A DNA stretch of 54,104 bases from a bacterium BMS3Abin03 (GTDB lineage Bacteria; Bacteroidota; Ignavibacteria; Ignavibacteriales; Ignavibacteriaceae): the NCBI GenBank assembly GCA_022340715.1, contig JAJDNK010000068.1, forward strand, positions 1-54,104, written 5' to 3'. The notes below the pieces were generated by a model. The model had not been told where the DNA came from. It saw nothing but the letters and a program-made list of their open reading frames with translations, and did no database searches. Position 1 is the first letter of the stretch; every line of letters begins with the position of its first letter. The position numbers and the translations under genes are program-made. Positions 16,569 to 26,600 of this stretch are shown here, one piece after another.

Positions 16569-17996
16569 CTATTTTTCTCTAATTATTTCAATTCTCCTAT
16601 TTTTCATCCTGCCTTCCGGGTTAGTGTTATCTGCTATGGGAAAGTCATCACTCATACCGTAAACTGATAGTCTATTTGGACTGATTCCTTTGGCAACAAA
16701 GAATTCGTAGATCGATTCAGCTCTGTTGTAGGACATTTGACGAATACTCTGTTCAGAACCCTGACTATCCATATGTCCTTCAATTCTCCACTTAGAATTG
16801 GGTTCTGATCTTAATGTTTCATATGCTTCTAAAAGTAAAGGAATTCCTTCGGGTTTTATTGTTGAGGAATTTTCATAGAAAAGTTCGTTGCCATAGTACC
16901 TCATCTCGTCAACAGTTACAACTTTTAACTGGTCAGGGCATCCATCTTCGTCTTCATAACCGTTTTTAGTTTCCGGTTTATTTGGGCATTGATCTACGCT
17001 ATCAGGGATCCCATCATTATCATTATCATAGTCGGGACACCCATCCTGATCTAAGAAATTATCAAAGTCTTCTGCTTCATCCGGACATTTGTCATTTTGG
17101 TCGGGAATTCCATCCAGATCATTATCGGGATCAGGGCATCCATCGGTATCAGCGAACCCATCAATATCTTCCGGCTGGTTTGGACACAGATCATTTAAAT
17201 CTGGTATTCCGTCATGATCATTATCATAATCAGGGCATCCATCGCTATCTTCGAACCCATCAAAATCTTCCGCATCATCAGGGCAGGGATCAAACTCATC
17301 TAAAATACCATCGTCATCCCTATCCCCGGGTTGGAAAGGAAAAACCGAAACCCCAATTAAAAAAGAAAAATAATTATCGTTTTTTCCACCTGTTGATATG
17401 TCATCAAGATAGTCCGTATTTGTTATATGAAATCCGGTAGATAGGTTTAATGATAGAAGCTTGTTTAGCTGAAATTTGGTTCCAAAATCAAAATCATAAA
17501 CTAATGATGTCTTTTTGTACAGGTGTTGAGAATTTCCCTGTAGTATTCTTCCATTTTCATTTTTTGGGCTGAACCAAATATTCGACAGGCCAATCTGAAC
17601 GTATGGAAAAAATTTATCAGCAATTGAGTAGTAATACGATCCGGCAAATCCCAAAACGTACATATCGGTTATGAAAGGTGAAATAATATACCGTAATCCA
17701 TCATCGGTGTTTAATTGAAGCCTGCTATCTTCACCTGTTATTTTTCGTCCGCCAGCGTATAATTTAATTCCAAAGATATTTCTGCTACTTGAAGTAAAGT
17801 AATATTCGAGTCCACCACGTAAGGCTCCGGAGGGTTTAATCTGCTCATAATCTGTAAAACCCAGGATTAATCCTCCCTCAACAGTTATTAACCATCTGCC
17901 TAAATAAACATGCTGAGTATTTCCTTTTTCATCCTGCGCATGTGATAAGAAAGGAATTAAAAAAAGGAAACTTATTATTACAGACTTCTTCAGCAT
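16569..17996 (-). CDS. OmpA-family outer-membrane protein with thrombospondin type 3 repeats
   Basis: The 475-residue protein has a signal peptide (cleaved near SHA-Q, residue 20) and a beta-barrel-like region to about residue 215. About four Asp-rich thrombospondin type 3 repeats (about 220-360) follow, then an OmpA C-terminal peptidoglycan-binding domain with IEGHMDSQGS and the closing GRMKNRRIEI. The repeats bind calcium in known members and act as a stiff periplasmic spacer. The protein probably anchors the outer membrane to peptidoglycan. It stands alone on the minus strand, so operon context adds nothing. Confidence 0.95.
   Translation of the reverse strand: MLKKSVIISFLFLIPFLSHAQDEKGNTQHVYLGRWLITVEGGLILGFTDYEQIKPSGALRGGLEYYFTSSSRNIFGIKLYAGGRKITGEDSRLQLNTDDGLRYIISPFITDMYVLGFAGSYYYSIADKFFPYVQIGLSNIWFSPKNENGRILQGNSQHLYKKTSLVYDFDFGTKFQLNKLLSLNLSTGFHITNTDYLDDISTGGKNDNYFSFLIGVSVFPFQPGDRDDDGILDEFDPCPDDAEDFDGFEDSDGCPDYDNDHDGIPDLNDLCPNQPEDIDGFADTDGCPDPDNDLDGIPDQNDKCPDEAEDFDNFLDQDGCPDYDNDNDGIPDSVDQCPNKPETKNGYEDEDGCPDQLKVVTVDEMRYYGNELFYENSSTIKPEGIPLLLEAYETLRSEPNSKWRIEGHMDSQGSEQSIRQMSYNRAESIYEFFVAKGISPNRLSVYGMSDDFPIADNTNPEGRMKNRRIEIIREK
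16929..17330 (-). repeat. Thrombospondin type 3 repeat array inside the OmpA gene
   Basis: About four imperfect units of roughly 105-110 bases encode D-x-D-x-D-G-I-x-D...C-P-x...D-G-x-x-D-x-D-G-C-P-D. Each unit holds two cysteines and a dense set of aspartates. Confidence 0.85.
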
Positions 17997-18263
17997 ATAA
18001 CTATAGATTGCTCATAACTGAAATTAATAACTTAATATTTTACGAAACACCAATTATTCTTTGATGAAATATTAGCAATTCGTAAAGAATTTTACAATGT
18101 TTCTGACTATTAAATGTTCCTAATTTAATGAAAATAAAGTACTTAGCTAATAATCAAATAAATAAAATGGAATTCCGTTCTATTATTGTATAATTTGGAA
18201 ATGTTTATTCCACGTAATTATCTTTTATAAATATGGATACGGAAAATTATAACAGGAGCTAAA

Positions 18264-19655
18264 ATGTTTGATTCACATATTTATATTGAAAGAAGAAAAA
18301 AACTAAAGGACAAATTTAACACTGGCTTGCTTTTTTTTGCAGGCAATAATGAAAGCCCCCTTAATTACGCGGGAAATACTTATAAATTCAGGCAGGATAG
18401 TAATTTCCTTTATTACTTTGGAATTGATATCCCGGGATTAGCAGCACTAATAGATATAGATTCAAACACAACAATTTTATTCGGAAATGATTTTACAATA
18501 AACGATATAGTGTGGATGGGTCCGCAACCAAGTATGAGTGAGCTTGTACAGGCAAGCGGAATGGATAGAAGTGAGAAATACGACAATCTTTATAATGTTG
18601 TTCCGGAAGCAATCAGGAGGAAGAGGAATATACATTTTTTACCGCAGTATAGATCCGAGCATTTTTTACTTGTTGGTAATTTACTCGGTATAAATCCAGA
18701 AAGAGTAAATGACTATGTGTCAATCGATTTTATAAAAGCTGTTATTGAACAAAGATCTGTTAAAGCAGAAGAAGAAATTGGGGAAATTGATAAAGCTGTT
18801 GATATTGCATACAGGATGCACACTGCAGCGATGAAGATGATAAAACCCGGATTAATAGAGAGAAAAATTGCCGGAATGATTGAAGGAATTGCTGTTTCAC
18901 TTGGTGCTGGAATATCATTTCAACCAATAGTATCTATTAACGGACAAACACTTCACAATCCACATTACAATAATGAAATATTGTATGATAGTATTCTTGT
19001 TAATGATTCTGGCGCCGAAACAGAATTACATTATGCAAGTGACATAACAAGAACAATTCCCGCAGGCGGCAAGTTTACAAATAAACAGAAAGAGATATAC
19101 GAAGTTGTGCTTAATGCACAAATGAAATGTATCGAATCCGTAAAGCCGGATGTCGCAAATAAAACTCTTCATTTACTTGCCGCAAAAACTATTGTTGAGG
19201 GTTTAACAAATATTGGATTAATGAATGGTGATCCGGAGGAGGCTGTTAGTGAGGGTGCTCATGCATTATTTTTCCCACACGGATTAGGACATATGCTTGG
19301 ACTCGATGTTCATGATATGGAAGGCTTGGGTGAAGACTTTGTGGGTTATGATGAAAATAATTCTAGGAGCGATCAATTTGGATTAGGCTATCTTCGACTC
19401 GCAAAGTCCTTAAAGCCAGGATATACATTTACGATCGAACCCGGTATTTATTTTATTCCTTCGTTAATTGATCAGTGGAAAGCAGAAAATAAATTTTTCG
19501 ATTTTATTAATTATGATAAAGTTGAGCAATATAGTGATTTTGGTGGAATAAGAATCGAAGATAACATTTTAGTTACTGAAAATGGTTACAGGATTTTAGG
19601 TGGAAAACCAATTCCCAAAACTGTTGATGAAGTAGAGACGCTCGCTTCAAAATAA
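18264..19655 (+). CDS. pepP: Xaa-Pro aminopeptidase (M24B family)
   Basis: The 463-residue protein removes N-terminal residues before proline. An N-terminal aminopeptidase-P domain (NYAGNTYKFRQDSNFLYYFG) precedes the pita-bread catalytic domain. Its metal ligands are visible: Asp in VNDSGAE and SDITRT, His in HGLGHMLGLDVHD, Glu in TIEPGIYF and Glu in GIRIEDNILV. An ACAGGAGC ribosome site precedes the ATG. The length is a little above E. coli PepP (about 440). It is monocistronic, converging on the indolepyruvate oxidoreductase genes with only 4 bases between the stops. Confidence 0.93.
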   Translation: MFDSHIYIERRKKLKDKFNTGLLFFAGNNESPLNYAGNTYKFRQDSNFLYYFGIDIPGLAALIDIDSNTTILFGNDFTINDIVWMGPQPSMSELVQASGMDRSEKYDNLYNVVPEAIRRKRNIHFLPQYRSEHFLLVGNLLGINPERVNDYVSIDFIKAVIEQRSVKAEEEIGEIDKAVDIAYRMHTAAMKMIKPGLIERKIAGMIEGIAVSLGAGISFQPIVSINGQTLHNPHYNNEILYDSILVNDSGAETELHYASDITRTIPAGGKFTNKQKEIYEVVLNAQMKCIESVKPDVANKTLHLLAAKTIVEGLTNIGLMNGDPEEAVSEGAHALFFPHGLGHMLGLDVHDMEGLGEDFVGYDENNSRSDQFGLGYLRLAKSLKPGYTFTIEPGIYFIPSLIDQWKAENKFFDFINYDKVEQYSDFGGIRIEDNILVTENGYRILGGKPIPKTVDEVETLASK

Positions 19656-19659
19656 AATA

Positions 19660-20271
19660 TTAACCCGGAGTTTTTTGCGGTGAGGTGGCTTGCTTGTGTT
19701 CAAGTGCAAATTCTCTTCCTGCTTTAAGAGCTTCAATATTTAGCTGAACAATCTTTTCTCCCTTTCTTCCAAAGATTTTCTTTATTCCGCTTTCAAGACT
19801 ATCATAAGGAATATCGAGAAAGGGAGAAGCTGCACCAAGCATTACCATGTTAGATGAACGCGGGGACTTCACACTTCTTGCAATTTCATCTGCATTAATT
19901 GCAATATGATGTAGAAAAGTTTCAATTTCATTCATCAATTCCCCAGTTTCAGGATAATCAGGTATGTTTATAAAAGGAGTAATGTTTGTGACAAGCCATC
20001 CTTCTTCAGAAAGATAAGATACATATCGTAATGATTCCATTGGTTCAACAGAAATTATCAGATCTGCCTTGCCGAGAGGAATAAGATCACTTGCAATCTC
20101 TTTATCCGAAATTCTTAAATGAGATTGTACGGCTCCACCTCGTTGACTCATACCGTGAACTTCTGCCTGCTTTAAATTTAAATTATTTTCAATTGCTGCC
20201 ATTCCGATTGTTGCAGCTATGGAAAGAATCCCCTGTCCTCCAACTCCTGCCAAAATAATATCTGATTTCAT
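19660..20271 (-). CDS. iorB: Indolepyruvate oxidoreductase beta subunit
   Basis: The 203-residue protein is the gamma-type catalytic domain of 2-oxoacid:acceptor oxidoreductases. It starts IILAGVGGQGILSIA and carries AEVHGMSQRGGAVQSHLR and SPRSSNMVMLGAA. It pairs with the alpha subunit 40 bases upstream to oxidise aryl pyruvates to aryl-acetyl-CoA, as in aromatic amino acid catabolism. I find no cysteine in it, so all iron-sulfur ligands of the complex must lie in the alpha subunit. Confidence 0.93.
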   Translation of the reverse strand: MKSDIILAGVGGQGILSIAATIGMAAIENNLNLKQAEVHGMSQRGGAVQSHLRISDKEIASDLIPLGKADLIISVEPMESLRYVSYLSEEGWLVTNITPFINIPDYPETGELMNEIETFLHHIAINADEIARSVKSPRSSNMVMLGAASPFLDIPYDSLESGIKKIFGRKGEKIVQLNIEALKAGREFALEHKQATSPQKTPG

Positions 20272-20311
20272 AAATTGAATCCCTTAATTCTTGATATTGA
20301 TTTCAAAATTC

Positions 20312-21928
20312 TTATGTGGTAACTTCCTTCATCTTTTGTTTTTTCTTACTTCTCGATAATGTTTGTATACATTCTCTTCTAGGTATAACAACAGAGACCC
20401 CATCATAATTCATTTCTTCAGCTAATACTTTTACCATTTCATCATGATATTTTGGCAATGGGGTGAGAAGCCGAACGTGTTCGGGTTTAACACCGAGACC
20501 GGTACATATTTCTTCAAGTTTTCCTGATGCTTCCGAGGTTTGTCCTCCGGTCATAGCTGTTGTCGAGTTATCGGAAATTATAACTGTAATAGGTGTATTT
20601 TCATAAACGCAATCGAGCAAGGCTGTCATTCCGCTGTGTGTAAAAGTTGAATCGCCGATAACCGCAACAGAAGGACGAACTCCTGCATCTGCTGCACCTT
20701 TTGCCATTGTAATTGATGCACCCATATCCACGCAGGTATGTATTGAGTTGAACGGTGGCAAAGCACCAAGTGTATAACAACCAATATCGGAAAACACTCT
20801 CTGATCTTCACCAAATTCTTTCATCGTTTCATTAAGTGCGTCATAAATATCTTTATGACTGCAACCTGCGCAAAGCTGTGGTGGACGGTTAGCTACAATA
20901 TCTGGAATTTGAAATGATTCACCGTTAGCTTTACCGAGTCCTGTTGCAACAATATTAGGATTCAATTCCCCGGATCTTGGAATGACACCGTTCAATCTGC
21001 CGGAGACTTTATTTTCTTTATTTAAATATCCTCTCAAAAGCTCTTCAACCATAGGATAACCTTCTTCAAGAACAAGAATTTTTTCACAGGATTCATAAAA
21101 TCTTTTAACTTTTTCAAACGGCATAGGGTAATGCCCGATTTTTAAAATTGGATGAGGGCATTTACCTTCCGGGAAATTTTCCATTAAATAGTTGTAAGCT
21201 ATTCCACAGGCAATAATTCCAAGCGATTTGTCATCTCCATCATAATAAATATTAAATTTGGATTCTGCTGAAGCATCCCTGTTTGCCTTTTGCTTTACCA
21301 ATAAAGTCTGGTATCTTTTTTTTGCATTTGAAGGAAGTAGTACAAATTGTATCGGATCAGCAGGATAAGAAATTTTATTTTGATCCTTTAACGGTGATGT
21401 CGTTACTCCTGAACGCGAGTGAGATAACCGGGTTGTTATTCTTATAAGAACAGGCAGTCCATACTTTTCTGATAGTTCGAATCCTTCATAAGCCATATCG
21501 TATGCTTCCTGCTGATTCGATGGTTCAAGTATCGGAATCATAGCAAACCTTCCATAATACCTGGAGTCCTGTTCATTCTGTGATGAATGCATTGATGGAT
21601 CATCGGCAACTGCTACAATCATTCCGCCGTTTACACCGGTTACGGCTGAGTTCATAAAAACATCTGCCGCAACATTTAAACCAACGTGTTTCATTGCAGC
21701 CATTGACCGTTTGCCGGCATAAGACATACCCAGAGCAGCTTCAGTTGCTGTCTTTTCATTAGCCGACCACTGGCGGTGAATATTTCGCTCAGCAGCAACT
21801 TTCGATCTTTGTACATATTCCATAATTTCTGTTGAAGGTGTTCCCGGGTAGGCATATATTCCCGACATTCCGGCATCGATTGCACCTTGGGCGAGTGCCT
21901 CATCGCCTAATAAAAGTAACTTTTGCAT
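20312..21928 (-). CDS. iorA: Indolepyruvate oxidoreductase alpha subunit, short form without C-terminal ferredoxin domain
   Basis: The 538-residue protein has a pyrimidine-binding domain (GMSGIYAYPGTPSTEIMEY) and a TPP-binding domain (CAGCSH, GDSTFTHSGMTALLDC, DNSTTAMTGGQ). Spaced cysteines C-x2-C-x27-C plus a late Cys could hold the proximal 4Fe-4S cluster. The archaeal-type enzyme (about 600-650 aa) ends in a two-cluster ferredoxin domain that is absent here. The frame extends upstream to 22027, but those 33 residues are unlike the family, and the ATG at 21928 has a GGA element. It lies upstream of iorB in one operon. Confidence 0.92.
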   Translation of the reverse strand: MQKLLLLGDEALAQGAIDAGMSGIYAYPGTPSTEIMEYVQRSKVAAERNIHRQWSANEKTATEAALGMSYAGKRSMAAMKHVGLNVAADVFMNSAVTGVNGGMIVAVADDPSMHSSQNEQDSRYYGRFAMIPILEPSNQQEAYDMAYEGFELSEKYGLPVLIRITTRLSHSRSGVTTSPLKDQNKISYPADPIQFVLLPSNAKKRYQTLLVKQKANRDASAESKFNIYYDGDDKSLGIIACGIAYNYLMENFPEGKCPHPILKIGHYPMPFEKVKRFYESCEKILVLEEGYPMVEELLRGYLNKENKVSGRLNGVIPRSGELNPNIVATGLGKANGESFQIPDIVANRPPQLCAGCSHKDIYDALNETMKEFGEDQRVFSDIGCYTLGALPPFNSIHTCVDMGASITMAKGAADAGVRPSVAVIGDSTFTHSGMTALLDCVYENTPITVIISDNSTTAMTGGQTSEASGKLEEICTGLGVKPEHVRLLTPLPKYHDEMVKVLAEEMNYDGVSVVIPRRECIQTLSRSKKKQKMKEVTT

Positions 21929-22155
21929 ATTTTTTCCAATTTTTAAAAATTTATTCAATATTATATTTAACTGATCAAAAAATAACCAAATCGGGGAAAA
22001 TAATGTACAGAATAAGATATGCCCCAAATTTATTTATTCAATAAATAAGGGGTAAAAGATTTTAGAAAAGGAGTGATTATCAATAATTAATTGGCTTGAA
22101 TGTTTTTTTGATTTCTGATAACATTATTGATAAAAAACGAATCGAAGTTTAATAT

Positions 22156-22866
22156 TTAGTTCATAGGTATTTCTATTACTACAAATTTAGCGTCAGTCTC
22201 TGCTTTTATTGTAATTTCATCCGCTTCCCAGACGCCAATAGAATCACGACGTTCTAATTTTTTATCAACTACGAGTAAATCTCCTTCAATTACAAACAAA
22301 TAGAATCCGTTTCCTGGGAAGGTTAGTTTTGTATTGATAGTTTTACCTGCTTCAAGTACACCAAGATTAATTTCTGCATTCTGATGAATGTATAAGGCAT
22401 CCATATTTTTATCACCAGAAGCTACAGTTATTAATTGATTTGTTCTTTCTTTTTCCGGAAATGATCTTTGATCATACCTTGGTTTAATATTTTGCTCTTT
22501 AGGAATTATCCACAATTGCAAAAATTTTACTATATCAGATTTGGAAAGATTGTATTCGGAATGAGTAATTCCTGTACCAGCTGACATAACCTGAATATCG
22601 TTTTTATTAATCACCGATGTACTGCCCATACTATCTTTATGTTCAAGTGCTCCTTCCAGAACAATCGAAATGATTTCCATGTTATTATGGGCATGAGTTC
22701 CAAATCCTTTTCCCGGTTCTACGGTATCATCATTCAAAACACGAAGCAATCCAAATCCCATTTTATCCGGATTATAATAATGTGCAAAGCTAAAACTATG
22801 TCTGCTGTGTAACCAGCCATGTTCCGCCACTCCCCGTTCATTTGCCCTTTGTAGTATTTTTTTCAT
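22156..22866 (-). CDS. Pirin-family bicupin (possible quercetinase-type enzyme)
   Basis: The 236-residue protein opens with ERGVAEHGWLHSRHSFSFAHYY and contains FGTHAHNNMEIISIVLEGAL. These hold the metal-binding His residues and Glu of the N-terminal cupin. VMSAGTGITHSEYN follows, and a weaker second cupin ends the protein. YhhW/YhaK-like pirins have flavonol 2,4-dioxygenase activity in vitro and are often stress-linked. Its ATG overlaps the stop of the upstream nitroreductase by 4 bases (ATGA), so translation is coupled. Confidence 0.93.
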   Translation of the reverse strand: MKKILQRANERGVAEHGWLHSRHSFSFAHYYNPDKMGFGLLRVLNDDTVEPGKGFGTHAHNNMEIISIVLEGALEHKDSMGSTSVINKNDIQVMSAGTGITHSEYNLSKSDIVKFLQLWIIPKEQNIKPRYDQRSFPEKERTNQLITVASGDKNMDALYIHQNAEINLGVLEAGKTINTKLTFPGNGFYLFVIEGDLLVVDKKLERRDSIGVWEADEITIKAETDAKFVVIEIPMN

Positions 22867-23465
22867 GATTTTCCCTGATTTATTACTCTCTGTTCGTCAT
22901 TAATAAAAGCCCTGCCAAACTCACCGTAAAAGACAAAATTATCTAATGGTTTTCTTGTCCTTACTGCATTTTCTCTAACTCGGAGGTTTTCAGGAAGTTC
23001 TTTTACATTACCCCTATAACCAATTACGAGAACAACAACAGAAATATAATCATCTGGTACCTTAAGGACATTTGCTGCCTTATTAACATTAAAACCGCCA
23101 AGCTCATGTACAATTAGTCCAAGTTCCTGAGCCTGAAGTGTAAGCAAAGCTACTGCGGATCCCGTATCGTAAAAGCTGTAACGATTTCGTTTCCCGGTTC
23201 CCTCAACTGTTTTTTTTGCAGTTACTAGAATCAGAACAGGTGCTTTTCCTGCCCAGATTTTATTACCTACCGATAAAGTATTAAAAAGCATTGTGTAATT
23301 TTCTTCATCTGTTTTGGGTGTTATAATAAACCGCCATGGCTGTTCATTCATTGGTGAAGGTGCCCATTGGGCTGCTCGAAAAAGTTCTATCAACTTTTCA
23401 TTCTCAACAGACTTACCGGAATATGCTCTTGTACTGAATCTCTTCTTAATTATCTCTTTCAACAT
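22863..23465 (-). CDS. Nitroreductase-family FMN oxidoreductase
   Basis: The 200-residue protein has the nitroreductase N-terminus KKRFSTRAYSGKSVENEKL, the FMN-contact stretch AAQWAPSPMNEQPWRFII and an AVALLTLQAQELGLIVHELGGF helix pair. Such enzymes reduce quinones or nitro compounds with NAD(P)H. It is the first gene of a two-gene operon with pirin, a pairing often under MarR- or HxlR-type redox control. A palindrome starts 41 bases upstream of its ATG. No regulator gene adjoins it. Confidence 0.93.
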   Translation of the reverse strand: MLKEIIKKRFSTRAYSGKSVENEKLIELFRAAQWAPSPMNEQPWRFIITPKTDEENYTMLFNTLSVGNKIWAGKAPVLILVTAKKTVEGTGKRNRYSFYDTGSAVALLTLQAQELGLIVHELGGFNVNKAANVLKVPDDYISVVVLVIGYRGNVKELPENLRVRENAVRTRKPLDNFVFYGEFGRAFINDEQRVINQGKS

Positions 23466-23505
23466 TTTTATTATAATCTCTTATCAATTGCATTTGTAAT
23501 ACAAT

Positions 23506-23525
23506 AGTATGTTATAACACATACT
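23506..23525. promoter_or_regulatory. Palindromic operator candidate upstream of the nitroreductase-pirin operon
   Basis: AGTATGT and ACATACT form perfect 7-bp arms around a 6-base AT-rich spacer, 41-60 bases before the nitroreductase ATG. The position would overlap a promoter. The binding protein is unknown. Confidence 0.45.
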
Positions 23526-23548
23526 TTTTCAATCCATACTACTAACTC

Positions 23549-23564
23549 TGTGTTATCTGTCACA
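23549..23564. promoter_or_regulatory. CRP/FNR-like site between divergent operons
   Basis: TGTGT-TATCTG-TCACA differs from the CRP consensus TGTGA-N6-TCACA at one base. It lies 84 bases from the nitroreductase start and 130 bases from the propeller-kinase start, so either gene could be controlled. Confidence 0.4.
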
Positions 23565-23693
23565 GTACGAAACGGCAAAAACCACGATAGCCTTGTATGT
23601 GGAAATATATTTTATTTTGTTGTATAATATTTAATACAAACTAAACCAATTCATCTTAAATTAGAATAAATCATTTGAAAATTTATTTCCTTA

Positions 23694-26600
23694 ATGAATA
23701 AAATAGTTTTTATCCTGGTTATTTCCATTACTTGCCGGATTTTCGCAGGTGTTCAGGATTATACTTTCAGGCAGATAAAAGTAGAAGATGGTCTCTCTCA
23801 GAGCACTGTTCTTACATCTCTGCAGGATAATCGTGGGTTTATGTGGTTTGGAACCATTGATGGTTTAAATCGCTATGATGGGTATAACTTTACTATTTAT
23901 GTTAATGATCCGGGCGATTCAACTTCAATATCTGATAATCTTATTAAGTGTTTATTTGAAGACAATAAAAAACAATTATGGATTGGCACTGCAAATGGCT
24001 ATTTGAATAAATTTGATATTAATACAGAATCATTTAAGCGATATAATGTTAAAAACTTTCTTGAGACTGAGATAGAACTACCTGGCAGTTACTTCGATTA
24101 TCCTCTGGTTTTTTCCCGGAATAATAATGTATCGGTTACTTCTATTGTCGAGGATAGCAAGGGCAATTTATGGTTAAGTACTTGGGGTAACGGTATAATC
24201 AGGTTCGATCCGAAAAATGAAACCGCAAAACATTTTTATCATTCAACTGAAGATAAAAACAGTTTAGGTAGCAACAGGGCAACAAAAATTCTTATTGATA
24301 ACGATAGTACAATATGGATTGGTACATTTGGAGGTGGATTGAATAAAATGATCGTGGGTAATAGCTCAGGTACGGAAAAATTCACATTTACTAGTTATGG
24401 AAATGTTCCTGGTAGATCAGATTACTTAGGTGATAACCGTATTATCACATTGTTGGAAGATAAGGACAAAGACATTTGGTTAGGAACATATAGTGGGGGA
24501 TTGTGTCGAATTAAAAAAAATCAGAAAACTTTACTTCCCGAATTTGTAAAAGTAATTAGATACATATACCAGGAGAAAAATAAGCACGGTTTAAGTAACA
24601 ATACAGTTATGGATATTACCCAGGACAACTCGGGCTATATTTGGATTGGAACTTTTGGTGGTGGAATGGATAGATTCGACAAAGCAACCGGAGATTTTTT
24701 ACATTTTCTCAATGATCCATCCGATCCAACTTCTTTTCCGGAGAACGATATACTATCACTTTCTCTTGATCGATCAGGTATTGTCTGGGTTGGTTCACAC
24801 GTTGGTGGAGGCGTTACTTTGGTTAGAGAGAACAGAACAAAATTCAATGTTTTAAAAAGTGTACCGGGCAATCCTAATAGTCTGAACGATGGTATCGTCT
24901 GGAGTATTTTTGAAGATAAAAATAATGATTTATGGATGGGTACGTATCGAGGAGGTTTAAATCTGTTTGATGAAAAATCAGGGGAATTTAAAGCATTTAA
25001 AAATGATCCACAGGATACAAATAGTCTCAGCAGTAATCACATACGAGCAATAGAAGAAGATCGTTTCGGCAATTTTTGGATTGGAACGTACAGTGGCGGT
25101 GTTAATAAATATAACCCTGAAACCAGGCTGTTTACCCGTTATGTTCATAATGATAACGATTCAAATTCAATTTCCGGTAATCAGATACAGGATATTTTTG
25201 TTGAATCGGATACAGTTATATGGGTGGGAACATTTGGCGCTGGTTTGAATAAACTTACTTTCGATAAAAATTCAGCTGTTAGTTCTCCACATGTAACAGT
25301 TTATAGAAATGATCCTACTAATCCTTATTCGTTGTCTGATGATCGCGTTTATGTAATTTATAAAGATATGGAAAGCACTATGTGGATAGGAACGTCAGGA
25401 GGGGGACTTTGTAAATTTGATGAGACTACCGGTAAATTCACTTCATATGTGAAAGATCCAAACAATCCGAATTCTTTGAACAACAACAGGGTAATGTCTA
25501 TCCTTGAAGATTCACACAATAAATTATGGATAGGAACTTCCGGCGGCGGGTTGAGCAAACTTGACAGAGAGACCAATAGTTTTAAAAGTTATACACAAAA
25601 GAACGGACTGTCGAGTGCTGTGGTTTATGGAATCCTGGAGGACAATTCAAATAATTTGTGGTTGAGCACAGATAATGGAATTTTCAAATTTAACATTGAT
25701 AACGAAAGTTTTGCACATTTCAATATGGAAGACGGCTTGCAAAGCCAGGAGTTCAATGGTGGTTCTTATTTCAAATCCTCAGACGGCAGAATGTATTTCG
25801 GCGGTATAAATGGTATAAACTATTTTTATCCGGATAGTATTCGCACAAACTTTTATGTGCCGCCAGTTGTGATTACCTCAGTAAATATTCTAACTACTCA
25901 AATGAAAGGCGATTTTAATGAAATAATTCTTTCACATAATCAGAATTTTATTTCTTTCGAATTTTCTGCTTTGGATTATTCAAACCCAGCTGAAAACCAA
26001 TATGCGTTTATGCTGGAAGGATTGGACAATGAATGGAAAAATGTAGATTCAGAAAGACGTATTGCAAACTATATTAATCTACCACCCGGTGAATACTATT
26101 TTCATGTTATTGGTTCAAATTCGGATGGATTATGGAACAGGAGTGGAACCACAGTTAAGCTGACAATTAATCCACCCTTCTGGTTAACCTGGTGGTTTAT
26201 CACTCTGGTGATAATTATTGCCGGAACAACTGTTTATTATTTAAGCACTCTGAAAATTAAACAACAGCTTGCAATCGAAAGACTTAAAACAAAGCTTGCT
26301 GCGGATTTGCACGACAATGTTGGTTCGAGTCTTACAGAAATTTCGATTTTAAGTGAAGTAGCTGCGCAAACAAATAATGGTCTTGGTGATTCAAAAGTAT
26401 TGAAAAGCATAAGCGAAACGGCAAGACAACTTGTTGATACTATGAGTGATATCGTTTTTGTTGTAAATCCGGAACGTGATTCGTTGCATGATTTAATAAT
26501 TAAGATAAAAGATTCCTATTATGATTTTCTTACTTCAGCGGGGATTTCTTTTCGTGTAAGGAATATCGATAAAGCAGATGATATTAAACTTCCAATGGAT

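Noticed and set aside
16900-17440. Plus-strand 152-codon frame rich in His, Arg and Asp
   Set aside because: It is the shadow of the Asp-rich thrombospondin type 3 repeats on the opposite strand.
20312-22027. Longer start for IorA
   Set aside because: The added 33 hydrophobic residues are not family-like. The ATG at 21928 fits the conserved start.
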